A DNA stretch of 64,000 bases from the NCBI GenBank assembly GCA_934654475.1, contig CAKUFZ010000003.1, forward strand, positions 1 to 64,000. The letters are read 5' to 3'. Source of the DNA: an uncultured Coriobacteriales bacterium. GTDB lineage: Bacteria > Actinomycetota > Coriobacteriia > Coriobacteriales > UMGS124. The notes beneath the pieces are model-generated. The model was not told the DNA's origin, searched no databases, and worked only from the letters and a program-made list of their open reading frames with translations. Shown here one piece after another: positions 13,911 to 22,600 of this stretch. Both the position numbers and the translations under genes were made by a program. Every line of letters starts with the position of its first letter. Positions within the stretch are counted from its first letter, which is position 1.

Positions 13911-15581
13911 TTAGGCCTGGGGATCCAGAGCGGCGCAGTCGAGAGCAGCAATACGACCGGTCGTCAGAGCCTCGCAGATGTTGCCGATAAGGTAGGCGAA
14001 GCCGTTGATGGAGCCGAACTCGCCGCAGTTGTACAGACGAGGGATGACGTTGCCCTGAGCGTCGAGCGTGCGGTTGTAACCGTCGTGCCAAGGGCCACCC
14101 TGCGTGTTGATCGAGGAGCAGCACATCTCAATGGCGTAGTACGGGCCCTCCTCCGAGAGTGCCTGCATGGAGTCGGCGGAGCGCTCGAAGTCGGCGTCCT
14201 TGCCCTTCTTGCAGGCAGCGTTGTAGGCGTCGAAGGTAGCCTTGAGGCCCTCGGCGTCGCAGGTCTCAACCTCGTTGGAGGGGTTCACGCCCTGCATCTT
14301 GGCGGCAAGCTCCTCGATGGTGTCAGCCTTGACGATCCAGCCCTTGTCGAGAGCGTAATCGTTCCAATCCTCAGTGGGCTGCAGGCCCTGGACGGCGCAG
14401 TAGGTGTCGAGCAGGCCCCAGTAGCCGGTGCCCTGGTACAGCTGCACCTTGTCGTACATGTTCTGGTCGAAGACCATCCAGAAGGGAAGGTTGGGGTACT
14501 CGTCGGCGTTGGGGTACTTGCCCTTGTTGTGCGTCCAGTCGGTGAGCGGGGTCTTGCCGATATTGTGGTTCATCGTGGTCTGCTCGTTCATGAAACGCGA
14601 GCCGTACTTGTTGACCCAGAAGTACGTGGTGGTGTAGGGGTCATAGCCCTTCTCGGGCATGGAGACGGCGCAGCCGACCTCCTCGGAAGGCAGACGGTAG
14701 GCGCAGGCGCTCCACTCGCAGCCCTCGAGGTGCCACATGGCGGCACCGGCGGCCGAACAGATGTCGATGCCGTCGCCCGTGTTGTAGGGCGTGCCCCAGC
14801 ACTGCTGGAAGATGCCGGCGTGGTTGTACCAGGCCTGCTTGATCTTGCTGTTCTCAAAGCCGCCGACGCACATGATGACGCCGTGCTTGGCCTTGATGGT
14901 CTTGGTGGTGGCGCCACCGTCGTCGGAGTACTCGACGCCCAGGACCTCGCGGGTCAGCGGGTTCTGCACGAGGCCCGTGATGGGCGAGCCCAGGCGCACC
15001 TCGGCGCCCTTGTCCTTGGCGACCTGAGAGAGAGCGGCGAAGAACTCATAGCCGGCGCCGGGATGTCCCTCGGGAGTGCGGTAGAACATGATGGCGGAGT
15101 CGGTGGCGTGACGAGCGGTGCCCTCGCGGGTGCCCTCGAAGAAGCTGAAGCCGAGCTCATCGGTCAGCCAGGGGTACATGTCCTGCACCATGACGTCGCA
15201 GAGGTGGTCGATGGCGTCCTCGTTGGGCACGCAGTAGAAGCTCATGCGCTTGGCCTTGGTCTTGATCTCGTCAAGATCGCAGCGGAAGGTGTCGTGCAGG
15301 TTGGAGGTGGAGCAACCAAAGTTGCCGCCGTCCTCGATGGGGCTCTTCTCGAGGACGATGGTCTTCATGCCCTGCTCGCAAGCGCTGATGGCGGCCGTGA
15401 CGCCAGCTGCGCCATAACCGGCAACAACGATGTCGCATTCCTCATCCCAAGCCGGGACCCAAGGCTGCGTGGGGTCGACGGCCTCGCCGGCCAGGGCAGC
15501 CTTGGCGGCCACGGTGGCAGCACCGGCTGCAACCGCGACGCCGCCGGTGATGAAGTTCCTGCGGGAGAGCTCACTAGCCAT
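13911..15581 (-). CDS. Tat-exported FAD-dependent fumarate-reductase-type flavoprotein
   Basis: A 556-residue protein. The Tat signal is SRRNFITGG followed by a hydrophobic Ala-rich core and ALAGEA. The FAD-binding Rossmann motif is DIVVAGYGAAGVTAAISA (about residues 53-70), with VLEK after it. SRFMNEQTT carries the Arg-x-x-Asn-Glu typical of the active-site region of fumarate-reductase-like flavoproteins, and GEFGSINGFAYLIG is the C-terminal FAD site. It should reduce an organic acceptor outside the membrane, with electrons coming through the FMN-binding protein encoded next. The substrate is unknown. The start at 15581 has AAGGATGG upstream; the longer frame is discarded because the Tat signal begins here. 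Divergent from a LuxR regulator. Confidence 0.88.
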   Translation of the reverse strand: MASELSRRNFITGGVAVAAGAATVAAKAALAGEAVDPTQPWVPAWDEECDIVVAGYGAAGVTAAISACEQGMKTIVLEKSPIEDGGNFGCSTSNLHDTFRCDLDEIKTKAKRMSFYCVPNEDAIDHLCDVMVQDMYPWLTDELGFSFFEGTREGTARHATDSAIMFYRTPEGHPGAGYEFFAALSQVAKDKGAEVRLGSPITGLVQNPLTREVLGVEYSDDGGATTKTIKAKHGVIMCVGGFENSKIKQAWYNHAGIFQQCWGTPYNTGDGIDICSAAGAAMWHLEGCEWSACAYRLPSEEVGCAVSMPEKGYDPYTTTYFWVNKYGSRFMNEQTTMNHNIGKTPLTDWTHNKGKYPNADEYPNLPFWMVFDQNMYDKVQLYQGTGYWGLLDTYCAVQGLQPTEDWNDYALDKGWIVKADTIEELAAKMQGVNPSNEVETCDAEGLKATFDAYNAACKKGKDADFERSADSMQALSEEGPYYAIEMCCSSINTQGGPWHDGYNRTLDAQGNVIPRLYNCGEFGSINGFAYLIGNICEALTTGRIAALDCAALDPQA

Positions 15582-15750
15582 GTTCAATCCATCCTTTTCG
15601 ACGTGGGACGCCCGCATGCACCCTCCCTGTGGGTGCGGGTCACGTGATGTGTGACCCCGCTGGGCGCGTTCCCATCTGACGGCTTGCACATTAGCCCTGC
15701 CAAGGTGCCCGACACATCGTTTGAGGTGTTGAAGTTGAGCAGAATCGGCC

Positions 15751-15772
15751 ATCTCAACCTTATTGTTGAGAT
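15751..15772. promoter_or_regulatory. Inverted repeat in the flavoprotein/LuxR divergent region
   Basis: ATCTCAAC (15751-15758) and GTTGAGAT (15765-15772) are perfect 8-bp arms around a 6-bp spacer. Further GTTGA elements lie just left, at about 15727-15740. The site is 17 bp upstream of a promoter candidate for the regulator gene and is a plausible binding site for the adjacent LuxR protein. The rest of the 15582-15917 gap shows nothing else clear. Confidence 0.4.
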
Positions 15773-15788
15773 ATCTAGCTGCGGGTTC

Positions 15789-15817
15789 TTCAATTCGTTA
15801 AATACGCACGCTACAAT
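15789..15817 (+). promoter_or_regulatory. Candidate promoter of the LuxR regulator gene
   Basis: TTCAAT and TACAAT are separated by 17 bp, about 100 bp before the GTG start at 15918. The -10 is a 5/6 match; the -35 is weak, as expected for an activated promoter. Confidence 0.4.
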
Positions 15818-15917
15818 GCACCCCGATAGGGAGACGCAGCTCACCCGCCTTTGCACGAGCCCGTCGCCCACAAAATGACAAGCAGCCACCCCAAATGACA
15901 CCGGAAGGAACGGCGCC

Positions 15918-17489
15918 GTGAAGCCCACCGCATTCATTCGCAGCTCCATGGAAATGCTCGCGTCCAAGGACAGGCGATGGCTTGCGTTGTTCTCCCTTGC
16001 CATCGGCGTCGCCTTGGCATGGACCTACACCCCGCTCTTCCTGACCCCCTTGGGCACAGGCATGGGCGCGGCCCTCTTCAGCGCGGACGGCTCCGTCGTC
16101 GCCTTCTTTGTGGCAACCGCGCTCACCTATCTCGCAGACGCCGCCTTCGGGACCAAGCCGCGCGCAAAGGCCGCGCTGCGCTACGGCGTGGCACACACCG
16201 CCGTGGGCGTGGTGGGCGGAATGCTGCTCGCCGGCGCCTCGCTCATGGCGACGCCCGACGCGCTCCCCTTTCTCGACAGCCTCTCGGACGGCATCGAGCT
16301 GGGGAGCACGGTCGGCAACGCCAACCTGCCCCTGACCCCCGACTCAGGTCTCGTCATTGCCTTGGGATGCAGCGGCGCCATCATGGCCGCCTTCTCCTCG
16401 ACCTGCGCCGTACTGCAGGCGTCGCGCCTGCTCAAGCGCCTCTCCCCCGCCCGCTCGGTGGTGGCATGCACGGGCGCCTTCATGGTGGCGGCAACCATCA
16501 TCGTGTGCGCCGCCTTCGTGTCGGGAATCGCTGCAGGGCTGCTCATCTCCCTGGTGCCGGTGGTCACGCTGCTGCTGGGCCGCATGGCCGATGAGCGCGT
16601 GCCCTACGCCGACCTGTCGCGTCCAGGCGAGAAGAGCCTGACGCTCGTTCCCATCAAGCAAAAAGACGCCTGGCGCTACGGCGCCATCTCCCTGGGCCTC
16701 TTCCTCATGGGCGGTTGGGCCTACAACAACGCCGGGCAGTACAACCACCTGCCCCAAGACCTGCCCGCAATCGCCATTGTGCTCCAGTGCGTGGCGGTGC
16801 TCGTCGTGTTTGCCCTTGCCGCAGCGACGTTCCAGTCGACAAAGAACCCCATCGGCTACGAGCGCATCTGCCAGGTGTGCGTGCCGCTGTGCGCCCTGTC
16901 CATCCTGCTTGAGTTTTTGCCCGAGAACAACGCCGGCTACCTCGACGACCTGGGCGTATGTCTGACCTTCGTGGGCCTTTTGCTCGCCGACCTCATGTGC
17001 TGGGTCATCCACGTGTGCACGGCGCGCGGCCCCCAGGCCCAAGACACGCGCACCTTCGGCATCATCCGCGCCATGACCTACGCCGGCGCGGCGCTTGCCC
17101 GCATCATCGTCTATTGGATCGTGTGGGCCCCGCTCGACAAGCCCAAGGTCGCCATGACCATCGGCTTTCTCATGCTCATCGTGACCATCGTGTGCCTGCC
17201 CACGGCGGGGGCGAAGGTCATCAGCGTAACCGCCAGCCAGCCCACGAGCCTGCGCGACCTCGACGAGGAAAAGCGCGAGCGCCTGAGCGGCCTCATCGTC
17301 TCGCACGGACTCACGGCCCGCGAGGCCGAGGTGTTCGCCCTGCTGGTCGACGACCTCGACGCGGCCACCATCGCGCAGCGCCTCAGCGTGTCGAACGCCA
17401 CCGTGCACACCCACATCAGCCACGTCTACACCAAATTCGGCGTGCACTCCCGCAAAGAACTCGAGCGCGTGGTGAAGGCAAAGGAGTAG
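15918..17489 (+). CDS. Membrane-bound LuxR-family transcriptional regulator (respiratory region I, flavoprotein)
   Basis: A 523-residue protein with about 12 hydrophobic segments in the first 400 residues (for example LGTGMGAALFSADGSVVAFF and MTIGFLMLIVTIVCLPTAG). A short linker leads to a C-terminal LuxR/FixJ helix-turn-helix: HGLTAREAEVFALLVDD, ATIAQRLSVSNATVHTHISH and YTKFGVHSRKELERVV. The architecture places a membrane sensor directly on the DNA-binding domain without a receiver domain, as found repeatedly beside reductase genes in Eggerthellaceae. The GTG start has AAGGA upstream. It is divergent from the flavoprotein gene, which it probably controls. The ligand is unknown. Confidence 0.85.
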   Translation: MKPTAFIRSSMEMLASKDRRWLALFSLAIGVALAWTYTPLFLTPLGTGMGAALFSADGSVVAFFVATALTYLADAAFGTKPRAKAALRYGVAHTAVGVVGGMLLAGASLMATPDALPFLDSLSDGIELGSTVGNANLPLTPDSGLVIALGCSGAIMAAFSSTCAVLQASRLLKRLSPARSVVACTGAFMVAATIIVCAAFVSGIAAGLLISLVPVVTLLLGRMADERVPYADLSRPGEKSLTLVPIKQKDAWRYGAISLGLFLMGGWAYNNAGQYNHLPQDLPAIAIVLQCVAVLVVFALAAATFQSTKNPIGYERICQVCVPLCALSILLEFLPENNAGYLDDLGVCLTFVGLLLADLMCWVIHVCTARGPQAQDTRTFGIIRAMTYAGAALARIIVYWIVWAPLDKPKVAMTIGFLMLIVTIVCLPTAGAKVISVTASQPTSLRDLDEEKRERLSGLIVSHGLTAREAEVFALLVDDLDAATIAQRLSVSNATVHTHISHVYTKFGVHSRKELERVVKAKE

Positions 17490-17525
17490 GGCCGCCCTTG
17501 CTCGCCTGCTATCGCTGCCACAAAT

Positions 17526-17570
17526 ACGTCCTTATTAATGAGCGAATCCACATTAATAAGGACGTGTTTT
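17526..17570 (+). terminator. AT-rich 14-bp hairpin with T-run after the LuxR gene
   Basis: ACGTCCTTATTAAT (17526-17539) and its exact complement (17552-17565) flank a 12-base loop and are followed by GTTTTTG. It probably ends the LuxR transcript. The AT-rich stem is unusual for this GC-rich genome and could equally be a protein-binding dyad. Confidence 0.55.
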
Positions 17571-17670
17571 TGTGCTTATCTACATTTTTCAGTCGGAGAT
17601 GTTCGACGTGTAAACGGAAGCACGGCAATCACTCAAGCCCGCGGCAATACGCAAAGAAGAGCTGGGCAGC

Positions 17671-17707
17671 AAAAAAACGGCCGGCCCTCGCGTTGAGGGT
17701 CGGCCGT
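17671..17707 (-). terminator. Intrinsic terminator of the DMSO-reductase-type operon
   Basis: On the minus strand ACGGCCGACCCTC pairs with GAGGGCCGGCCGT, followed by a run of seven T. It lies 46 bp after the stop codon of the membrane-anchor gene. Confidence 0.85.
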
Positions 17708-17752
17708 CCTTGTGGGTGAAGCTTGAATTGCAAGAAATCCCGTGCGGTGCGC

Positions 17753-18658
17753 TTACACCAATGTCGCGAGGCACAGGCGCAAGCACCAGCCACCGGCGAG
17801 TGCGCACACAAGAGCCGCAAGGCCCAGGACAAGAAGCACGCCGCGCTTCTCGAGCACGTCGCCCTTGCCCACGACAAGCGCCGCGGCGCCGCAGGCAAGC
17901 GGGGCCACGATGCCGCAGGCCACAGAGCCACCCCAGAAGAGCAGGGCTTGGGCGCCCGACATCACCACGGCGAGCTTGTCGGTCGCAGCGACCTGCTTGG
18001 CACCGCCGATCATGTGGGTGCTCATGGAGTAGGTCGACTTCGTGGCCTGAGCGGCCGCCTGGGTGTCCAGGCCGTACCACACGAGGTAGGAGACAAGGCC
18101 CACGCCGGCAAGCACGGCGCACACGGCCAAAGTCGTGCGGCCGGTCTTGCAAGCCGCCTCGTCCTTGAGCAGCGCACCCAGCACCAGGTGGGCGGCGGAA
18201 CCGAAAAGCAGCGCCGCGCCGAGGTAGAGGGCCATGAGGGTGTACAGGCCCGCACCCGGCTTTGCCGACAGCACAGCACCGCAGGTCATGGCGGCCACCA
18301 GCAGGACAGAGACGACGATGGCCGCGATGCCGCACCAACGGGGAACGCTTCCGTCCTCAGTGCGGCTCGACATCACGAGCATCGCAACGCAGACAACCAC
18401 GAAAAGCACCACACCGTACAGGGCAAGCGTGACGCCCGACGTGAGGTTGGTAAAACCACCGAACAGACGCTCGGGGCGTCCCAGGCGCAAGGCGAACAGC
18501 GCGATTCCAGCTAGCGCCAAGGCGCCGGCGACAATCGCCGACGCCTTGTTGAGCCGCTCAGAGCGCCACCTCACGCAAGCTGCGCCCTGAAAGCCGAGAA
18601 CCCCTGCGCCCAGGCACGTCACCAGCGTATACAGCGCTAGATAGACCTGGGAATTCAT
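17753..18658 (-). CDS. dmsC: DmsC-like membrane anchor subunit of a DMSO-reductase-type complex
   Basis: A 301-residue protein with eight predicted membrane helices (the first being VYLALYTLVTCLGAGVLGFQ). Length and layout fit DmsC anchors, which oxidise menaquinol and hand electrons to the iron-sulfur subunit. The start is six bases downstream of the dmsB-like stop, and AGGAG is present within the preceding gene end. It closes the A-B-C order and a strong terminator follows. Sequence conservation of this family is low, so the call rests on topology and context as much as on similarity. Confidence 0.8.
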   Translation of the reverse strand: MNSQVYLALYTLVTCLGAGVLGFQGAACVRWRSERLNKASAIVAGALALAGIALFALRLGRPERLFGGFTNLTSGVTLALYGVVLFVVVCVAMLVMSSRTEDGSVPRWCGIAAIVVSVLLVAAMTCGAVLSAKPGAGLYTLMALYLGAALLFGSAAHLVLGALLKDEAACKTGRTTLAVCAVLAGVGLVSYLVWYGLDTQAAAQATKSTYSMSTHMIGGAKQVAATDKLAVVMSGAQALLFWGGSVACGIVAPLACGAAALVVGKGDVLEKRGVLLVLGLAALVCALAGGWCLRLCLATLV

Positions 18659-18664
18659 AGCGGT

Positions 18665-19336
18665 TTAGCTCCTCCACTCGCGATCGCGACGGTCGCCGTA
18701 GTGATGGCGAAGGATGTAGTAGTTCGAAGGGGCGTTGCCCGTGTCGGGCAGCTGGTGCAGGTCGTCGTCCTCGAAGGGCTGCACGGCGTCGCGAATCTTG
18801 ACGCGAACGGCCTGCTGCTCCTCGTAGGTGCCGGCGGCCTCGGGGCGCCAGGGGCCCTCGAAGGAGTCGATGCCCTCGTCGAGGTCACCGAAGAAGCGGG
18901 CACGGGCGCCGCACTGGGCAACGCAGGCGGGAAGCTCGCCCTGCTCGACGAGCTGGGAGCACAGCGTGCACTTCTCGGCGACGTTGCTGTCCTCGTTGAT
19001 GTAGCGCACGCCGTAGGGGCAGGCAGAAAGGCAGGCGCCGCAACCGATGCACTGCTCCTTGTCGATCTGCACGGTGCCGTTCTCCGTCTTGATGGAGGCG
19101 CCGGTGGGGCACACAGTGACGCACTCGGGAGTGGCGCAGTGCTGGCACTGCATCGGCAGGAAGTACATGTCGACGTCGGGGAACTGGCCGCCCTCTTCCT
19201 TGGTGACGGGGCCGACGCGCATGCTGCGGATCCAGAAGTTGCCCACAGGCACGCCGTTGGCAGCCTTGCAGGCGACAGTGCAGGCAAGGCAGCCCGTGCA
19301 ACGGTTCAGGTCAGTGACGACTGCATACTGAGACAT
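18665..19336 (-). CDS. dmsB: DmsB-like four-cluster ferredoxin subunit
   Basis: A 223-residue protein with the cysteine groups of four [4Fe-4S] clusters: CTGCLACTVAC (about 14-24), CQHCATPECVTVCPTGAS, CIGCGACLSACPYG and CTLCSQLVEQGELPACVAQC. This is the normal plan of DmsB/NrfC-type electron-transfer subunits, which relay electrons from the membrane anchor to the molybdenum subunit. The start MSQYAVVTDLNRC at 19336 is preceded by AGAGGA. The catalytic gene lies upstream, but 358 bp of structured repeats separate the two. That is a large gap for a complex that needs equal amounts of A and B. Confidence 0.92.
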   Translation of the reverse strand: MSQYAVVTDLNRCTGCLACTVACKAANGVPVGNFWIRSMRVGPVTKEEGGQFPDVDMYFLPMQCQHCATPECVTVCPTGASIKTENGTVQIDKEQCIGCGACLSACPYGVRYINEDSNVAEKCTLCSQLVEQGELPACVAQCGARARFFGDLDEGIDSFEGPWRPEAAGTYEEQQAVRVKIRDAVQPFEDDDLHQLPDTGNAPSNYYILRHHYGDRRDREWRS

Positions 19337-19394
19337 AGCGGGTTCCTCTCCTCTCAATAGTCATTCATGGGAGCGGGACGGACGGACAGCCCGC

Positions 19395-19412
19395 CCCGCG
19401 ATCAGGTGAAAC
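19395..19412 (+). repeat. Structured repeat family I, partial tail
   Basis: CCGCGATCAGGTGAAAC matches the conserved tail (CCGCGATCGGGTGAAAC) of the full copies that follow, but the rest of the unit is missing. It suggests an older, eroded copy. Confidence 0.4.
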
Positions 19413-19434
19413 AAAGAACCACGTGCTTTCAAAC

Positions 19435-19549
19435 GGAGCGGCAGCTGCAAGGCGCGCGATGGCGCGGTGCGCGGTGCGGGCCTGTGGCCTACTGGAGTAC
19501 ATAAGCCTGAGCGCAACGCCGTAGCTGCGCCTCCGCGATCGGGTGAAAC
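19435..19549 (+). repeat. Structured repeat family I, copy b
   Basis: The outer stem GGAGCGGCAG (19435-19444) pairs at 8 of 10 positions with CTGCGCCTCC (19525-19534). Inside lie CAAGGCGCGCGATGGCGCGG, an extra GCGCGGTGCGGGCC segment shared with copy d, ACTGGAGTACATAAGCCTGA and GCGCAACGCC. It ends in the tail CCGCGATCGGGTGAAAC. Confidence 0.65.
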
Positions 19550-19592
19550 ACTGGGCAACGCAAACTCAACGGGCCAAGCCGTCCGTTTAGAC

Positions 19593-19687
19593 GGAGGCGC
19601 AGATACAAGGCGCGCGATGGCGCGGTGTACTGGAGTACATAAGCCTGAGCGCAACGCCGTAGCTGCGCCTCCGCGATCGGGTGAGAC
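19593..19687 (+). repeat. Structured repeat family I, copy c
   Basis: A perfect 10-bp outer stem, GGAGGCGCAG (19593-19602) / CTGCGCCTCC (19663-19672), encloses CAAGGCGCGCGATGGCGCGG, TGTACTGGAGTACATAAGCC and GCGCAACGCC. The tail is CCGCGATCGGGTGAGAC. It ends eight bases before the stop codon of the molybdoenzyme gene, so copies b and c together occupy most of the gap between the A and B subunit genes. Confidence 0.7.
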
Positions 19688-19694
19688 TCGGTCT

Positions 19695-22600
19695 CTACTC
19701 CTTGATCAGCGACTTACTCGTCTGCAAGCCGTTGACACCCGCGCGATAGTAGTTCATGCCCTCCGCTGCAGGATCAGCCGTGAGCCATTCCTTCAGGCGC
19801 GGGTCAGTGGACTCCCAGATGACGGGGTTGCCGTCGGGGTCGCAAGGCACGGGGTTGCCGAAGGGCGAGTTCTCGGCCGTGGCCTTGTACACCACGCAGG
19901 GGATACCGCGCATCTGAGAGGCGCCGCAGATCCAGCACTGGGCGTACTTGTCGAGCGTGCAGTTGATGTTGACAAGCTCGAAGCCGTGGCTTGCGGTGTC
20001 GACCTCGGGGAACCACCAGCCGTGGTTGGCGTTGGTCGTGCCCTCCTTGATGCCGTAGTACAGGTCGATGACCTCGCGGACCTTGCCCCACGGAGTCTCA
20101 ATCCACACCCAGTCGCCCTCTTCCAGACCAAGCTTGGCGGCGTCGGCGGGGTTCATCTCGAAGCGCGGGTAGGGCCACAGCTCGCGGCACCAGGGGAGCT
20201 GACGGTGCTCGGTGTGGAAGTAGACGGGCTGACGGGCACCGGTCGTCATGATGAAGGCGGCCTCGGGGTTGGCAGCAAGGGCGGCCTTGTAGCCTTCCTT
20301 GTTGATCATGTGCTCGTTCTCTTCCATCTTGCCGGCAACAGCCTGGTTCTCGCCGATCTGGTCGACCAGGGCTGCGTCGTAGAACTCCGGGTTGGCGATT
20401 TTGGAGTTCTGCGGCTCACGCCAGTGCGGGAACTTGTCCTCGTCGTCGATGTAGGACTCCATGATCGTGGACCAGATCTCCACCTTGGCGGTGGGGGTCA
20501 TGAAGCCGGCCTTCTCGTCGACGGCGGGATACAGGTTGTAGCCACCCTCCTGACGACGATAGCCCATCTCCCAGCGGCGGTAGGTGCCCCAGCGCTCGGG
20601 ATGGTACTTGCGGCAGTCGAACCAACCCTCTTCCTGGAACTTGGCGGCGTACTCCTCGAAGGTGGGGCCGTCGGGGAACTCGGGCGTCTTCCAAGCGTCG
20701 CAGGCAGCCTTCAGAACGCGGGCCTCCTGCTCCTCGTAGGACACGGTGCCGCCGCACTGGACGAAGTCCTCGACGTTGAGGTTGAGCCACTCGTCGTAGG
20801 CCGGGTCGGTGTTGTTGAACGGCACGCCCATGGCCTTGTAGAGAAGCACGACGAACACGGGGTCAAAGATGCACTCGCCCTCGGGCTGCTTGGCGCGCTG
20901 GCCGGCGCCGAAGACGCCGCCTGCACCCTGCGAGACGCGCGTGGTGTTGACCTCGAGCCAGTGCAGGCAGGGGAACACGACGTCGGCGCAGCCGTTGTTG
21001 GGGCAGCTCCACAGGTTGATGTCAACCCAGAAGTCGAGCTTGGTGAGAGCCTCCCAGGCCTCGGTCAGGTTGGACTCGTTCATGAAGTCGCCCGACATGC
21101 ACACGCCGGCGTGGATCTGGTAGGGCGTGTCGATCTCGTTGATGGAGTCCCAGATGGTGGCGGAGTCGGCCCAACGGTTCCAGTAGCGCAGCAGCGGGAA
21201 GCGCTCGGCACTGATCTGCTTGGCGTTGCGCTCCCAGCTCGTCTTGGGGTTCGGCCAAGCGGTGGAGGGACGGTACGCGCCGCCCTTGCGCTCGGCGATC
21301 CAGCGGGCCTCCTCGTCGGTGGGGACCTTGTTGTCGTAACGCTCGGCCAGGGGCGAGTCGTTGTCGATCAGGTACTGGACGAAGTCCTGGATCTCGGGGA
21401 TCTGGTCCTCGATGGACTTGTCACGACCCTCCCACGTGATGGCGTTCTCGCCGTAGTCGGTGGAAAGCATCGTGGCGCGGCCGGGGCAGCCGTCGACCTC
21501 AGCCTTGGAGGAACCGCGGTTGCCGGCAGGCTCGTCGGAGTTGCCCGTGATGCAGGCGATGATCTGCAGGGCGCGGGTGTTCTGGACGGCGTGGCCGGTC
21601 TGGTCGGGAGCGAGCTGGTAGTGGATGCCGCCGTTGCCCATGGCCGGGTCGATACGGGTCGTGTAGGTCTTCACGGCCTGCTCGATGAGCTCGGCCGGGA
21701 CCTCGGTGACCTCCTCGGCGTACTCAAGGGTGTAGGGCTCGAGGTTCTCGGCGAAGGCGTCCCACACGGTACGGGCGACATGCTTGCTGCCGTCCTTCCA
21801 CGTGACCTCGACCTCTCCCGGGAAGAGCGAAGGAAGCTTGGGCAGACCCTCGGGGTTGCACTCCTCGGAGCCGGCCGGGAAACGGTCGGGCTCGGTGGCG
21901 GGGTCGGCGAAGGTCGAGATGTCGGGCAGCCATGCGTCGGCGGCCAGCGGCTTGTAGGGATGCTCGACCCACATGCCGGTGGTGGGGATGCGATGCTCCT
22001 CGCCCTCCCACTGGCAGGCCTCGGAGTCCCAGTAGGTGAGGCGCTCGTTGGCCTCGTCCCACACCATGAAGCGCTTGGGGGAGCCGTCCTCCTTGAGGTC
22101 GGCCTCGGTGAGCAGGCGGGTCCTCATGTGGATGCCGCCGTTCATCTCCATGAACCAAACGCCGTCGCCGGGCTCGCCCTCCTTCTCCTTGTCCTCGCAC
22201 CAAAGGAACGGAGCGTTGGTCCAACGGCGCACGAAGGCGTCATCGTAGGCCTCGTTGTCGACGATCCACTTCAGCCAGGACAGCGACAGGCACAAGTCGG
22301 TGCCGACACGCAGGGGCAGCCAGATGGAGCTCTCCTTGCCCAGCGGGGTCAGACGCGGGTCGACCAGGATGTGGCAGGCAGCGTGCTGCGCAACGTCGGT
22401 GACGGTACGGTTGTTGGAGTCGTAGTTGGAGTACTCAGCGGCGGTGCCCCACTGCACGTAGACCTTGGGCTCAGCCTCGACCTCCATCCACGGGGAGCCG
22501 ATCTCGTCGGTCAGGATGCCGCCGAAGTGACGCGGGCCCTTGCAGATCTCGTAGGCAAGGTGAGCGTTGGGCGTGCCGAAGACCTGCTTGAGGGTTCCGT

